Positions 39,964-51,683 of a stretch of 64,000 bases of DNA are shown here, one piece after another. The notes beneath the pieces were generated by a model, which was not told the DNA's origin, ran no database searches, and saw only the letters and a program-made list of their open reading frames with translations. Position 1 is the first letter of the stretch. Each line of letters opens with the position of its first letter. The stretch is taken from positions 486,955 through 550,954 of the forward strand of contig UBUL01000018.1 of the NCBI GenBank assembly GCA_900468625.1. Direction: 5' to 3'. A program made the translations under genes and the position numbers. The DNA is from Hyphomicrobiales bacterium. Its GTDB lineage: Bacteria > Pseudomonadota > Alphaproteobacteria > Rhizobiales > Rhizobiaceae.

Positions 39964-40785
39964 GTGGAAAACCGAACGAGCTTCTTTCATCTGCATCTGA
40001 TTTCTGACTCAACGGGCGAGACTCTCATATCCGCCGGTCGCGCCGCTTCCGTGCAATTCCATGCCAGCCAGCCGATCGAGCACGTCTATCCGCTGATCAG
40101 GAACCGCAAACAGCTTCTGCAGGTTCTGGAGGCGATCGATCAAAGTCCCGGGATCGTCCTCTATACGATCGTCGATCGTGAGCTTGCCGATTTCATCGCC
40201 GAGCGTTGCGGAGAGCTGGGTGTGCCGAGCGTCAATGTCCTGGAACCGGTCATGAACGTCTTCCAGACTTATCTCGGCACTGCGTCCCGCCGCCGCGTCG
40301 GCGCGCAGCATGTGATGAATGCGGATTATTTTGCCCGCATCGAGGCGTTGAACTTCACCATGGATCACGATGACGGCCAGATGCCCGATGATTACGACGC
40401 CGCCGATGTCGTCATCATCGGCATCAGCCGCACCTCGAAAACACCGACGAGCATCTATCTAGCGAATCGCGGCATCAAGACGGCGAATATCCCGATCGTG
40501 CACGGCGTGCCGCTGCCGGAGAGCCTGATCAAGGCAACCAAGCCCCTGATCGTCGGGCTGGTTGCGACGACCGACCGGATCTCGCAGGTTCGCGAAAATC
40601 GCATTCTCGGCGCGACGCCCGGCTTTGACCGCGGCGGCTACACCGATCGCGCCGCGATCTCCGAGGAGCTGAAATATGCCCGTTCCCTCTGCGCGCGGCA
40701 TAATTGGCCGATCATCGATGTCACGCGCCGGTCGATCGAAGAGACCGCCGCCGCCATTGTTGCCCTGCGCCCCAAGCTGCGCTAA
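39964..40785 (+). CDS. ppsR: PPSR-type kinase/pyrophosphorylase (DUF299)
   Basis: This is a bifunctional serine/threonine kinase and phosphotransferase that switches PEP synthase or pyruvate phosphate dikinase off and on with ADP. The 273-residue product from GTG 39964 reads [20 protein letters not shown] at the start. It has [18 protein letters not shown] [23 protein letters not shown], the P-loop-like [18 protein letters not shown] and [20 protein letters not shown] six bases upstream supports this start; GTG 39949 and a longer reading from 39871 are alternatives. It is the first gene rightwards of the origin. Confidence 0.9.
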   Translation: MENRTSFFHLHLISDSTGETLISAGRAASVQFHASQPIEHVYPLIRNRKQLLQVLEAIDQSPGIVLYTIVDRELADFIAERCGELGVPSVNVLEPVMNVFQTYLGTASRRRVGAQHVMNADYFARIEALNFTMDHDDGQMPDDYDAADVVIIGISRTSKTPTSIYLANRGIKTANIPIVHGVPLPESLIKATKPLIVGLVATTDRISQVRENRILGATPGFDRGGYTDRAAISEELKYARSLCARHNWPIIDVTRRSIEETAAAIVALRPKLR

Positions 40786-40818
40786 GCGCTCCAAATGATT
40801 ATCTCGGAGGCAGCCGTC

Positions 40819-41418
40819 ATGACCTCGCCCCTTATCCTCGCATCATCAAGCCCATTCCGGCGTATGCTGATGGAAAATGCTGGATTGCATTTTCAAGCCG
40901 TCACCGCCGACATCGACGAGCGCGCGATCGAGGCGCCGCTGGAACGGGATGGTGCCGGCCCGGATGCGGTCGCGCTCGTGCTGGCAAAGGCGAAAGCAAA
41001 GGATGTGAGTGATCGTTTCCCGGACTCGATCGTCATCGGCTCGGACCAGACCATGTCGCTCGGCACCCAGGTCTTTCACAAGCCGAAGACCATGGCGGAT
41101 GCCGAAAATCATCTGCGGACCCTCTCGGATAAGACTCATCGATTGAACAGCGCAATCGCGCTGGCCCGCAATGGCGACATTATCTGGGAGCACGTGTCCC
41201 ACGCTCATCTCACGATGCGTAAGCTGCCCGCCGATTTCATTCACCGGCATCTGAGCCGGGTCGGCGAAAAGGCCTTATCCAGTGTCGGCGCCTATCAGCT
41301 CGAGGGCGAGGGTATCCAGCTTTTCTCGAAAATCGACGGCGACTATTTCACGATCGTCGGATTGCCGATGCTGCCGCTTCTCGAAAAACTGCGCGAACTG
41401 GGGACGATCGATGGATGA
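40819..41418 (+). CDS. maf: Maf-family nucleoside triphosphate pyrophosphatase
   Basis: Maf/YhdE-type house-cleaning enzyme that hydrolyses non-canonical or modified nucleotides. The 199-residue product starts [23 protein letters not shown], with the SxSxxR-type substrate loop, followed by [22 protein letters not shown] (catalytic Asp) and [15 protein letters not shown] [28 protein letters not shown] Shine-Dalgarno GGAGG at 40806-40810 supports ATG 40819 over ATG 40795. Its stop TGA (41416-41418) forms the start of a parS site and overlaps aroE. Confidence 0.93.
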   Translation: MTSPLILASSSPFRRMLMENAGLHFQAVTADIDERAIEAPLERDGAGPDAVALVLAKAKAKDVSDRFPDSIVIGSDQTMSLGTQVFHKPKTMADAENHLRTLSDKTHRLNSAIALARNGDIIWEHVSHAHLTMRKLPADFIHRHLSRVGEKALSSVGAYQLEGEGIQLFSKIDGDYFTIVGLPMLPLLEKLRELGTIDG

Positions 41419-42271
41419 TTCACGTGAAACACGGAGCGTAAACGCTTTCGTAACGGGTTATCCGGTCAGGCATTCGCGCTCGCCGCTGATCCATGGCTAT
41501 TGGTTGAAGCAGCTCCATCTTGCGGGCAGCTACAGCGCGCATGAAGTCTCCGCTAAGGATTTCGCGGCTTTCATCTCGTCGCTGAAGGACGGTTCCAGCG
41601 GCTTCGTCGGCGGCAATGTGACCATCCCCCACAAGGAAGCGGCCTTCAAACTCGCCGATCGGCCGGACGAGCTTTCCGAAGAACTGGGCGCTTCCAACAC
41701 GCTGTGGCTTCAAGATGGATTGCTGCATGCGACGAATACCGATGGCCGCGGCTTTACGGCGAACCTCGATGAGCGCCATCCGGGTTGGGACGCCGGCGAT
41801 CGCGCCGTCATCCTCGGCGCGGGCGGCGCCAGCCGGGCCGTGATACAGGCCGTGCGCGATCGCGGCTTCAAGGAAATTCACGTCGTCAACCGCACCGTCG
41901 GGCGTGCGCAGGAACTGGCGGATCGCTTCGGTCCACGCGTTCATGCCCATCCGATGGCGGCACTCGGCGAGGTCATGCGTGGGGCAGGCCTGTTCGTCAA
42001 CACCACCTCGCTCGGCATGGACGGTGAAGCTGCTCCCCGCATCGATTTCTCGCCTCTTGCAGAAGGGGCTGCTGTCACCGACATTGTATATGTGCCGTTG
42101 AAAACGCCGCTTCTGGCTCAAGCCGAGGAACAGGGCTTCGCCATTGTCGACGGTCTCGGCATGCTGTTGCATCAGGCTGTGCCAGGCTTCGAAAAATGGT
42201 TCGGAAAACGTCCGGCGGTCGATGAAAACCTGAGGGCTTTGATCATCGCCGACATGGAAAAGCATTCATGA
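41411..42271 (+). CDS. aroE: Shikimate 5-dehydrogenase
   Basis: AroE reduces 3-dehydroshikimate with NADPH in aromatic amino acid synthesis. The 286-residue product has the substrate motif [32 protein letters not shown] (catalytic Lys), the nucleotide fold [16 protein letters not shown], and [10 protein letters not shown]. The C-terminus is [22 protein letters not shown] 41411 lies seven bases inside maf. A parS site covers codons 2-7, giving Ser-Arg-Glu-Thr at residues 4-7. It overlaps coaE by ATGA. Confidence 0.97.
   Translation: MDDSRETRSVNAFVTGYPVRHSRSPLIHGYWLKQLHLAGSYSAHEVSAKDFAAFISSLKDGSSGFVGGNVTIPHKEAAFKLADRPDELSEELGASNTLWLQDGLLHATNTDGRGFTANLDERHPGWDAGDRAVILGAGGASRAVIQAVRDRGFKEIHVVNRTVGRAQELADRFGPRVHAHPMAALGEVMRGAGLFVNTTSLGMDGEAAPRIDFSPLAEGAAVTDIVYVPLKTPLLAQAEEQGFAIVDGLGMLLHQAVPGFEKWFGKRPAVDENLRALIIADMEKHS
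41416..41431. promoter_or_regulatory. parS-like site 4, 15 of 16, containing the maf stop
   Basis: TGATTCACGTGAAACA: the first three bases are the maf stop codon and the rest encodes the start of AroE. It is identical to the minus-strand reading of site 3 at 35038-35053. It is the only site on the right side of the origin, about 1.5 kb away. Confidence 0.9.
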
Positions 42272-42867
42272 TCAGGATCGGGCTGACGGGATCGATCGGC
42301 ATGGGAAAGTCGACCTCGGCGAAACTCTTCGCCGAAGCCGGAGTCCCGGTGAACGATTCCGATGCGGTCGTCCATGACCTCTATAGTGGTGAAGCCGTCC
42401 CTCTGGTCGAGGCTGCCTTCCCCGGCACGACCAGCGACGGCAAGGTCGACCGGCAGGAGCTGAGCCGCAGACTTGCCGGCGACCCCTCCGGTTTCAAGCG
42501 TATCGAGGCAATCGTCCATCCGCTCGTGCGCGAGCGGGAACGCCGGTTCGTGGAGCGTCAAACCGAGGCTGGTGCCGATATGATCGTGCTGGATATCCCG
42601 CTGCTGTTTGAAACCGGCGCCGACAAGAGGGTGGACAAAATTGCCGTCGTCAGCTGTGATCCACAGATTCAACGGGAGAGGGTGCTTGCCCGGCCGGGCA
42701 TGACGGAGGAAAAATTCAATATGATTCTCTCCCGGCAAACACCGGATGCTGAAAAGCGCGCGCGCGCCGATTACGTCATTGACACCGGCGGAAGCATCGA
42801 TGCCGCCCGCCATCAGGTGCAGGAGATCATCGCGGATCTTCGGCGGAAGCAGCAGATCAGGAAATAG
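42268..42867 (+). CDS. coaE: Dephospho-CoA kinase
   Basis: CoaE phosphorylates dephospho-CoA to CoA, the last step of the pathway. The 199-residue product has the P-loop [16 protein letters not shown], the Asp-containing [42 protein letters not shown] and [20 protein letters not shown]. The ATGA overlap with aroE suggests translational coupling in a maf-aroE-coaE-dnaQ unit. Confidence 0.97.
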   Translation: MIRIGLTGSIGMGKSTSAKLFAEAGVPVNDSDAVVHDLYSGEAVPLVEAAFPGTTSDGKVDRQELSRRLAGDPSGFKRIEAIVHPLVRERERRFVERQTEAGADMIVLDIPLLFETGADKRVDKIAVVSCDPQIQRERVLARPGMTEEKFNMILSRQTPDAEKRARADYVIDTGGSIDAARHQVQEIIADLRRKQQIRK

Positions 42868-42882
42868 GGAATCGGAGCCTGC

Positions 42883-43599
42883 ATGCGCGAAATCATTTTC
42901 GATACGGAAACCACCGGCCTCGACAATAGGGCAGACCGCATCATCGAAATCGGTGGCATCGAGCTTTTCAATCATTTCCCGACTGGCAAGACGCTGCATC
43001 TCTTCATCAATCCCGGCGATCGCAAGGTTCATCCGGATGCGCTTGCCGTGCACGGCATCTCCGATGATTTCCTGAAGGATAAGCCGCTATTCGAAACCCT
43101 TGCGGACCAGATCCTCGACTTTTTCGGCGATGCCAGATGGATCGCCCACAACGCTACCTTCGATATGGGTTTCGTCAACGCCGAATTCGCCAGGCTCGGC
43201 CGGCCGCCGATCCTGCCCGATATGGTGATCGATACTTTGGCCATGGCTCGCCGCAAGCATCCCATGGGTCCGAACTCTCTGGATGCGCTCTGCCGGCGCT
43301 ACGGCATCGACAATTCGCACCGCACGAAACACGGCGCGCTGCTCGACTCCGAACTATTGGCCGAAGTCTATATCGAGATGATCGGCGGCCGGCAGACCGC
43401 GCTCGGCCTCGGCACCAGCAACGGTTCGTCGGCGCGTTCGCGCCGGAGCAACGATGCAGAGGAGGTTGTTGCCGATGTCTTCGCTCGGCCCAATCCGCTG
43501 CCGAGCCGTTTGAGCGAAGAAGAACTTTCGGCTCATGCCGCACTCGTGGCCAAGCTGGGCGCGAAAGGCATCTGGTCCAAATATAGCGCTTCCGAGTAA
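42883..43599 (+). CDS. dnaQ: DNA polymerase III subunit epsilon
   Basis: This is the 3'-5' proofreading exonuclease of the replicative polymerase, 238 residues. The DEDDh exonuclease motifs are complete: Exo I IIFDTETTGLDNRADRIIEIG, Exo II AHNATFDMGFVNAEF, and Exo III with His and Asp in RTKHGALLDSELLAEVY. The C-terminal tail after about residue 180 is the polymerase-binding part. It is 15 bp after coaE. The order aroE-coaE-dnaQ-secB near the origin is typical of alphaproteobacteria. Confidence 0.97.
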   Translation: MREIIFDTETTGLDNRADRIIEIGGIELFNHFPTGKTLHLFINPGDRKVHPDALAVHGISDDFLKDKPLFETLADQILDFFGDARWIAHNATFDMGFVNAEFARLGRPPILPDMVIDTLAMARRKHPMGPNSLDALCRRYGIDNSHRTKHGALLDSELLAEVYIEMIGGRQTALGLGTSNGSSARSRRSNDAEEVVADVFARPNPLPSRLSEEELSAHAALVAKLGAKGIWSKYSASE

Positions 43600-43623
43600 C
43601 AGGGCTTCCAAAGCACCAAAAGA

Positions 43624-43651
43624 AAATGCCCGGATTGTGATCCGGGCATTT
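43624..43651. terminator. Bidirectional terminator between dnaQ and secB
   Basis: AAATGCCCGGAT / ATCCGGGCATTT is a perfect 12 bp stem with a 4 bp loop, flanked by AAAAGAAAA on the left. It serves the convergent dnaQ and secB genes. Confidence 0.85.
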
Positions 43652-43678
43652 CCGTTTCCAGCATGCAGAAATTCAGGC

Positions 43679-44161
43679 TCAGTTCGGAACGGCCGAAACC
43701 TGGGCGCGGGCCTGCTCTTCGGCCATGCGCTGCGTGAACATCTGCGCGAAATCGATCGGATCGATCATCAGCGGCGGGAAGCCGCCATTGCGCGTGACGT
43801 CGGCGATGATCTGGCGTGCGAAGGGGAACAGCAGTCGCGGGCACTCGATGAAGAGCAGCGGCAGCATGTGTTCCTGGGGGAAGCCGGTCACGCGGAAGAC
43901 GCCGCCATAAACCAGCTCGGTGTGGAAGAGAACGCGCTCGCCATCCTTGGCTTCGGCATTCAGCGTCAGCACGACGTCGAAATCCGATTCCGACAGCGGG
44001 TTGGCGTTGACGTTCACATTGATATTGATGTCCGGAGCATTTTCCCGGGCCTGAAGCGAGCGCGGAGCACCCGGATTTTCAAAGGAAAGATCCTTGGTGT
44101 ACTGAGCAAGGATGCTGAGGCTCGGGCTGGCTGCACCGTTGCCGTTGGTCTCGTTGGCCAT
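43679..44161 (-). CDS. secB: Protein-export chaperone SecB
   Basis: SecB is a tetrameric cytosolic chaperone that keeps preproteins unfolded and hands them to SecA. The 160-residue product has [20 protein letters not shown] (family start), [58 protein letters not shown] and [17 protein letters not shown]. It is convergent with dnaQ and downstream of fxsA on the other side of a repeat. Confidence 0.97.
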   Translation of the reverse strand: MANETNGNGAASPSLSILAQYTKDLSFENPGAPRSLQARENAPDININVNVNANPLSESDFDVVLTLNAEAKDGERVLFHTELVYGGVFRVTGFPQEHMLPLLFIECPRLLFPFARQIIADVTRNGGFPPLMIDPIDFAQMFTQRMAEEQARAQVSAVPN

Positions 44162-44260
44162 GGGGGTGTCCTCTCACGTCTCAATGGGTGTCGCCATCTA
44201 GCATTTAGAACAGGGGCTTACAACCCTTATGGCTCCGGCGCTTCCGGGGCCGTTCTTCTG

Positions 44261-44361
44261 GAGCATGACGCCAAAACCGTGCTCGGCTTTCGGACGACAT
44301 CATGCTCTATTTCTTTGATTCCAGAGCGGATTCAGATTTTAGGTCGAGTAGGCCTAAAATC
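44261..44361 (-). repeat. Two-hairpin intergenic mosaic element (RIME-like), copy C, inverted
   Basis: Copies A and B are matched in reverse: the GAGCATGACG...CATGCTC hairpin comes first (44261-44308), then GATTTTAGG / CCTAAAATC (44335-44361). Compared with A, the last stem changed on both arms (C-G to T-A) and remains paired. It lies between secB and fxsA, which run in the same direction. Confidence 0.7.
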
Positions 44362-44368
44362 GTCCGGC

Positions 44369-44887
44369 TTAGTCTTCCAGCCGCTTTTGATCGGACCATG
44401 GCGACTTTCGGTTCGGTTCGCGGCGGAAATCGCCTTCATCCAGATCGACGACAGTTCCAGGGTTGTGAGGCCGAGGCTGCGGGCCGGCGCCCGGACCCTG
44501 TCCGCGGCGGAAAGCACGCGAGTTGCCGACGACGACGATGCGCTTGCGCAGGATCTTCCAGGCGAGATCGCGCACCGCCGGAATGAAAAGCAGAAGGCCG
44601 ATGATGTCGGAGATGAAGCCGGGCAGCATCAGGAAGAAGGCGGCGACGACGATCATGGCGCCGTGCACCATCTCACGGCCGGGATCGCCGCCGTTGCGGC
44701 TTTCGGCCGATATGCGCTGGAGAATACCGATACCCTGAATTCTCAAAAGAGCGGCACCGAGGATCACGCTGAGGATGACGAGCCCCAATGTCGCCCAGAC
44801 GCCGATCATCTTTCCGACGATGATGAATCCGGCGATCTCAGCCAGAGGCATCAGAAAAACGAAGATAGGAAGAAAAGATGGGCGCAT
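44369..44887 (-). CDS. fxsA: FxsA-family membrane protein
   Basis: This is a 172-residue cytoplasmic membrane protein. The name comes from E. coli FxsA, which affects exclusion of phage T7 by F plasmids when overproduced; its normal role is unclear. The N-terminal half has membrane segments (SFLPIFVFLMPLAEIAGFIIVG, LGLVILSVILGAALLRIQG, AMIVVAAFFLMLPGFISDIIGLLLFIP). The C-terminal tail is basic and low-complexity. ATG 44887 (MRPSFLP) is preferred; ATG 44947 adds 20 non-conserved residues. Confidence 0.88.
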   Translation of the reverse strand: MRPSFLPIFVFLMPLAEIAGFIIVGKMIGVWATLGLVILSVILGAALLRIQGIGILQRISAESRNGGDPGREMVHGAMIVVAAFFLMLPGFISDIIGLLLFIPAVRDLAWKILRKRIVVVGNSRAFRRGQGPGAGPQPRPHNPGTVVDLDEGDFRREPNRKSPWSDQKRLED

Positions 44888-45033
44888 GTTACGGTGGTCC
44901 TGAAAGCGGGTTTCTTCGCTTAAACGTTGGTTTCCTACGTATAGCAAAGAAACTGGTCCGCTATTTGAATGATAGATCGATGCGGACTATATGGGGATTG
45001 ATCTTCTAATTTTAACGGTGGTTCCGATACGAG

Positions 45034-45735
45034 ATGGGTGCAAACGACTTTGTGACGATCTTTTTCCTGGTGGCGGCAGTGCTGATTTTCTTTCAGTTGC
45101 GCAGCGTCCTTGGCCGCCGCACGGGGAATGAGAAGCCGCCGCGCGATCTCTACGGTTCTGCAGATCCGGTCAATGGCCCGACGCCACCGGACGCCGGCAA
45201 GGTGGTGACCTTGCCTCGCCGCGACGGCACCGAGGAGGAAGACCGTTTCGCCGCCATCGACGCCTTTACCCCGGCCGGCACGCCGCTCAATGATTCGCTG
45301 CGCGAGGTGAATAAGGCAGACCCGTCCTTCAATCCGAAGGAATTCGTCAACGGCGCCCGCATGGCCTATGAGATGATCGTCATGGCCTTTGCGGATGGCG
45401 ACCGCAAATCGCTGAAAGGGCTGCTATCGCGCGAGGTCTATGACGGTTTCGACGCTGCCATCGCCGACCGCGAAGCCAAGGGCGAGAAAATTAAGTCGAC
45501 GTTCATCGGCATCGACAAGGCCGATATCGTCATTGCCGAGGTGAAGGGAACGGAAGCCCTCATCACCATGCGCATCGTCAGCCAGATGATTTCCGCCACC
45601 TATGACAAGGCCGGTACACTGATAGACGGAGATGCCGAGACCGTGGCCGAAATCAGCGATCTCTGGACCTTTGCCCGCGATACGCGTTCGCGCGATCCGA
45701 ACTGGAAACTCGTGGCGACCGAATCGGAACAATGA
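45034..45735 (+). CDS. Tim44/TimA-family adaptor protein
   Basis: This 233-residue protein has one N-terminal membrane segment (VTIFFLVAAVLIFFQLRSVLG), a Pro/Gly-rich linker, and a C-terminal Tim44-like domain (RMAYEMIVMAFADGDRKSLKGLLSREVYDGFDAAIADRE, VTEISDLWTFARDTRSRDPNWKLVATE-like end). The alphaproteobacterial family (TimA) is related to the mitochondrial import motor subunit Tim44. Its bacterial role is not established. It is first in an operon with mltA, overlapping it by ATGA. Confidence 0.88.
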   Translation: MGANDFVTIFFLVAAVLIFFQLRSVLGRRTGNEKPPRDLYGSADPVNGPTPPDAGKVVTLPRRDGTEEEDRFAAIDAFTPAGTPLNDSLREVNKADPSFNPKEFVNGARMAYEMIVMAFADGDRKSLKGLLSREVYDGFDAAIADREAKGEKIKSTFIGIDKADIVIAEVKGTEALITMRIVSQMISATYDKAGTLIDGDAETVAEISDLWTFARDTRSRDPNWKLVATESEQ

Positions 45736-46850
45736 CGAGCCCATCGCAGGAATTCAGGCTGGAACCGGCAACCTTCGCGGATCTGAAGGGCTGGGAGGAG
45801 GACGATCCTTCCAGCCTTTTTCGCGCGATGAGGGACTGCCGAAACCATATCCGCACCATGAAGCCCTACCGCACGGGCGCCGTCGGGCTGACCGCCGACG
45901 ATCTGTTGACGCTTCTCGACGCCGCAGAGGGAAGATGGCCGCAAGACGCCGCCGAAGCCCGCGCTTTCTTCGAGGAGCATTGCCGGCCTTTCTTCATTCG
46001 TCGCGACGGTGGCGCGACTGGCTTCGTGACTGCCTTCTATGAGCCGGAAATCGAAGTTTCGGCCGCGCCGGACGAAACCCACCGCTATCCCTTCTATCGC
46101 CGGCCGGACGATCTGATCGATCTCGACGATACCAACCGGCCCGCCGAGCTCGACCCATCCTATATGTTCGGCAGGCTTCAGGACGGTGACATTTCCGCCT
46201 ATCCTGACCGCGGCGAAATCGACCGCGGCTATCTCGAAGGCAGGGGTCTGGAAATCGCCTGGGCAAAATCCAAGGTCGATGTCTTCTTCGTGCATGTGCA
46301 GGGTGCTGCGCGCTTGCGTTATCCCGATGGGCGTCTCGGCCGCATCACCTATGCCGCCAAGGCCGGTCATCCCTTCTCGGCGGTCGGGCGCCTGCTTATC
46401 GAACGCGGCCTGCTGGATCGCGCAACCATCTCCATGCAGACGATCCGTGACTGGCTCTATGCGCATCCCGAGCAGGTCGATGAAGTTCTTTGGCACAATC
46501 GGTCCTATATTTTCTTCGGCGGGGCCGATGTCAGCGATGCTGCGCTGGGTCCGATCGCGGCGGCGAAAGTGCCGCTGCTGCCGGGCCGTTCCCTTGCGGT
46601 CGACCGGCTCATCCACACCTTCGGCTTTCCCTTTTTCATCCGCTCTGAAAGTCTGACGCATCTTAATGCCGGCAAGCCTTTCGCGCGGCTGATGCTGGCC
46701 CTCGATACGGGCTCTGCGATCGTCGGACCGGCGCGTGGCGACATCTTTACCGGCTCCGGCTACGATGCCGGAGAGCTTGCCGGCATCGTGCGCAATGACG
46801 CCGATTTTTATATACTCATTCCAAAGGCGGCGGCGCAGAGGTTCGGCTGA
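45732..46850 (+). CDS. mltA: Murein transglycosylase MltA
   Basis: This is a lytic transglycosylase that cleaves peptidoglycan glycan strands, 372 residues. It has the MltA core motif FVTAFYEPEIEVSAAPDETH and HPEQVDEVLWHNRSYIFF, and ends with the 3D domain (LMLALDTGSAIVGPARGDIFTGSGYDAGELAG) that carries the catalytic Asp. No clear signal sequence appears at the annotated start, and the N-terminus (MTSPSQEFRLEPATFADLKGW) matches rhizobial homologues from memory. It overlaps the Tim44-like gene (ATGA) and smr (TGATG). Confidence 0.93.
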   Translation: MTSPSQEFRLEPATFADLKGWEEDDPSSLFRAMRDCRNHIRTMKPYRTGAVGLTADDLLTLLDAAEGRWPQDAAEARAFFEEHCRPFFIRRDGGATGFVTAFYEPEIEVSAAPDETHRYPFYRRPDDLIDLDDTNRPAELDPSYMFGRLQDGDISAYPDRGEIDRGYLEGRGLEIAWAKSKVDVFFVHVQGAARLRYPDGRLGRITYAAKAGHPFSAVGRLLIERGLLDRATISMQTIRDWLYAHPEQVDEVLWHNRSYIFFGGADVSDAALGPIAAAKVPLLPGRSLAVDRLIHTFGFPFFIRSESLTHLNAGKPFARLMLALDTGSAIVGPARGDIFTGSGYDAGELAGIVRNDADFYILIPKAAAQRFG

Positions 46851-47434
46851 TGGCCCCGGAACGGCAGAACAAGGATCGAAAGCTCAGTACGGAAGACCGC
46901 ATCCTCTGGGGTAAGGTCGCCAAGAGCACACGCCCCATGCCGGGCCGAACGGCTGATATCGAAGCTTTTGAGGCGGCGCTGCAGGCCGAAGTCGAGAGCG
47001 AAGAAAATAGCCGCGCAGCAAAGGCAAAGCCGGCGCCCGTTCCCGCGGAAGCGCAGGAAACGCCAGCGCCCGTAAAGCAGCCCGCAGGGCGCCACCATCC
47101 GCTGGAACGTCCCGTCAAGCGCAAGATCGCCAAGGGCCATCTGGCGCTCGAAGCCCGGATCGACCTCCACGGCCTCATTCAGAGCGAGGCGCATTCCATG
47201 CTTCTGGATTTTCTGCTGCGTGCCCATGGCCGCGGCCTTCGCCATGTGCTCGTCATAACAGGCAAGGGCAGCTCCATGGGCAGCGAAGGCGCGCTGAAGC
47301 GCGCCGTGCCGCTCTGGTTTTCCAAGCCCGAATTCCGCTTTCTGATCTCCTCCTACGAAACGGCGGCGCAACATCACGGCGGCGAAGGTGCGCTCTATAT
47401 TCGTCTGTCGCGCCTGAAGGGGGAGAAGCCTTGA
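46850..47434 (+). CDS. Smr-domain protein
   Basis: A 194-residue protein with a charged, Ala/Pro/Lys-rich N-terminal half and a C-terminal Smr domain. The key motif is IDLHGLIQSEAHSMLLDFLL with LRHVLVITGKG, as in MutS2-type Smr nucleases, and ends with HHGGEGALYIRLSRLKG. Smr domains bind or nick branched or structured nucleic acids. The start codon overlaps the mltA stop by one base, and the end overlaps the next gene. Confidence 0.9.
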   Translation: MAPERQNKDRKLSTEDRILWGKVAKSTRPMPGRTADIEAFEAALQAEVESEENSRAAKAKPAPVPAEAQETPAPVKQPAGRHHPLERPVKRKIAKGHLALEARIDLHGLIQSEAHSMLLDFLLRAHGRGLRHVLVITGKGSSMGSEGALKRAVPLWFSKPEFRFLISSYETAAQHHGGEGALYIRLSRLKGEKP

Positions 47435-47796
47435 CCCCCTTCGGCGAAGCAGTGCGGAAATTAAGGCTGCGCAAGGGCGTCTCGCAAAAGCAGATGGCGG
47501 CTGCCCTCAATGTGACTCCGGCTTATTTATCCGCTTTGGAACACGGAAAGCGCGGTCTGCCGACCTTCGATCTCCTGCAGCGCATCGCCGGCTATTTCAA
47601 CATCATCTGGGACGAGGCCGAGGAATTGTTCCTGCTGGCCCGTTTTTCCGACCCGCGCGTCGTCGTCGATACATCCGGGCTTGCGCCCGAATATACCGCC
47701 TTTGTCAACCACTTGGCGGGCAAGATCCGCAGCCTTGACGCGGCGACGATCCGCGAACTGTCGAAGGTTCTGGAAAATGCCGGAAAAACCGGCTGA
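47431..47796 (+). CDS. XRE-family helix-turn-helix regulator
   Basis: A 121-residue DNA-binding protein with an N-terminal Cro/C1-type helix-turn-helix: LRLRKGVSQKQMAAALNVTPAYLSALEHGKRGLPTF. The C-terminal part (AEELFLLARFSDPRVVVDTSGL) is not a known sensor. The TTG start overlaps the smr stop (TTGA), with GGGGGAGAAG upstream. The operon timA-mltA-smr-xre is conserved beside gyrB in rhizobia. Its targets are unknown. Confidence 0.88.
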   Translation: MTPFGEAVRKLRLRKGVSQKQMAAALNVTPAYLSALEHGKRGLPTFDLLQRIAGYFNIIWDEAEELFLLARFSDPRVVVDTSGLAPEYTAFVNHLAGKIRSLDAATIRELSKVLENAGKTG

Positions 47797-47910
47797 AAAG
47801 CGCCTTAATCCCCTGTTTTATACCTGATTTTCGGGCCTTCCATTTGGAACTTCAGGATGAAACATCCTATATTCAGACCAGGAAAAACCGCTGATTCGTT
47901 AGAGTCGGAT

Positions 47911-50486
<2,576 letters not shown>

Positions 50487-50508
50487 CCGCTTGTTTCAGA
50501 CACAAAAA

Positions 50509-50546
50509 AAGCCCGCCAGGAACATACGGCGAGCTTTTCTTTTTTT
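50509..50546. terminator. Terminator between gyrB and the nitroreductase gene
   Basis: AAGCCCGCC / GGCGAGCTT (one mismatch) is preceded by a run of A and followed by a long T tract, so it works for both convergent genes. Confidence 0.75.
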
Positions 50547-50551
50547 ATCAA

Positions 50552-51151
50552 TTACTTGGCGATGAAGGTGCCGTTGAAGGCCAGTTCCGAAAGCGGCTTG
50601 CGCTGGCTCGGCACTTCGCGCTCGCGCAGCTTTTCCGGAAGCTGGTTCTTGTCGCCGATCTTGCCGATCGCGACGGCAGCCTCGACGCGGAAGCCATCGG
50701 GAATGCCCAAAACCTCATAGGATTTCTCGACATGGAAACCGGTCATGCCGTGGGCTTCGTAGCCGGCTAGGTGTGCCTGGATCGCCAGGAACCCCCAGGC
50801 GGTGCCGGCATCGAAGGAATGGCTGTAGCTGGGCTTCTGTTCGGCGGAGCCAACCTCGCCGCTATGGGTGCGGGAAATGACGAAAAGCAGCGCGGCAGCG
50901 GATTTCACCCAGCCCTGATTGAACTCCACCAGCACGCTCAAGAACCGGTCCCAATGTTCCGAGCCGCGCAGAGCGTAGAGGAAGCGCCACGGCTGAAGGT
51001 TAGAAGCGGAAGGCGCCCAATGCGCCGCTTCCAGAATGGTCAGCAGATCCTGTTCAGGCATAGTCTCGTTGGAATAGGCGCGCGGTGACCAGCGGTCGAG
51101 AAAGAGCTTGTCGATCGGATATTGGGATTCGCGGCTGTTGCTTGATGTCAT
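50552..51151 (-). CDS. Nitroreductase family protein
   Basis: This is a flavin-dependent NAD(P)H oxidoreductase of the nitroreductase fold, 199 residues. DRWSPRAYSNETMPEQDLLTILEAAHWAPSASNLQPWRFLY is the FMN-binding N-terminus, and SFDAGTAWGFLAIQAHLAGYEAHGMTGF is the helix lining the active site. The natural substrate cannot be predicted; nitroaromatics and quinones are typical test substrates. It is near a DUF2218 gene and a glutathionyl-hydroquinone reductase, which may be a loose redox-detoxification cluster. Confidence 0.9.
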   Translation of the reverse strand: MTSSNSRESQYPIDKLFLDRWSPRAYSNETMPEQDLLTILEAAHWAPSASNLQPWRFLYALRGSEHWDRFLSVLVEFNQGWVKSAAALLFVISRTHSGEVGSAEQKPSYSHSFDAGTAWGFLAIQAHLAGYEAHGMTGFHVEKSYEVLGIPDGFRVEAAVAIGKIGDKNQLPEKLREREVPSQRKPLSELAFNGTFIAK

Positions 51152-51232
51152 GGGGCTTCTTTCCTTGGAGAGGGGTCGGCCGTGAGCCGGTGGAAACCGA
51201 CTGTCGGCTGGTTATGAATAGAGGATGGGAGC

Positions 51233-51523
51233 TTAGGTTCTGGCCGCCCAGCTCACGTCGAGCTCCTCGCGAAAGGCGAAGCGCTTGAGATGGTCGGCGA
51301 CGACGGTCTGCATGCGCTCGAGGTCTTCGGGCTTCTCGACCGTCAGCGTCATGGTAAGGGTGCCGGGCTCGGCCGCCAAATCGACGAAGTTTTCCGGGCT
51401 GAAGGGTACCTTGCCGGCGGCGGCATCGAATTCCACGCTGAAGCGATGGCTCCAATGCTTGCACAGCTGCTGGAGATAACGGCTGGCATGGTCGGTTTTG
51501 ACTTTGGAAACGGATGTCGCCAT
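51233..51523 (-). CDS. DUF2218 domain protein
   Basis: A 96-residue protein that matches the DUF2218 family pattern: YLQQLCKHWSHRFSVEFD and GKVPFSPENFVDLAAEPGTLTMTLTV, ending EDLERMQTVVADHLKRFAFREELDVSW. Family function is unknown; related proteins often neighbour siderophore or iron genes. ATG 51523 follows GGAGAAAT on the minus strand. It is 81 bp upstream of the nitroreductase gene and may share its transcript. Confidence 0.85.
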   Translation of the reverse strand: MATSVSKVKTDHASRYLQQLCKHWSHRFSVEFDAAAGKVPFSPENFVDLAAEPGTLTMTLTVEKPEDLERMQTVVADHLKRFAFREELDVSWAART

Positions 51524-51683
51524 GGGATTTCTCCAATAAACCTGATCGCAAAACGCATCATTTCATACATAGAGCCATCAGCATTCGCCAGGTAGACAGT
51601 CTGTTTCAAGTTTGCGTTATTCCAGTGAAATTCTGTTCCGCTATGCTGTCCTCGCAAAGGAACGCGCGAGTGGAGACAGAGCT

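Noticed and set aside
41185..41200. CACGTG palindrome inside maf
   Set aside because: Only the six central bases match parS; the flanks do not.
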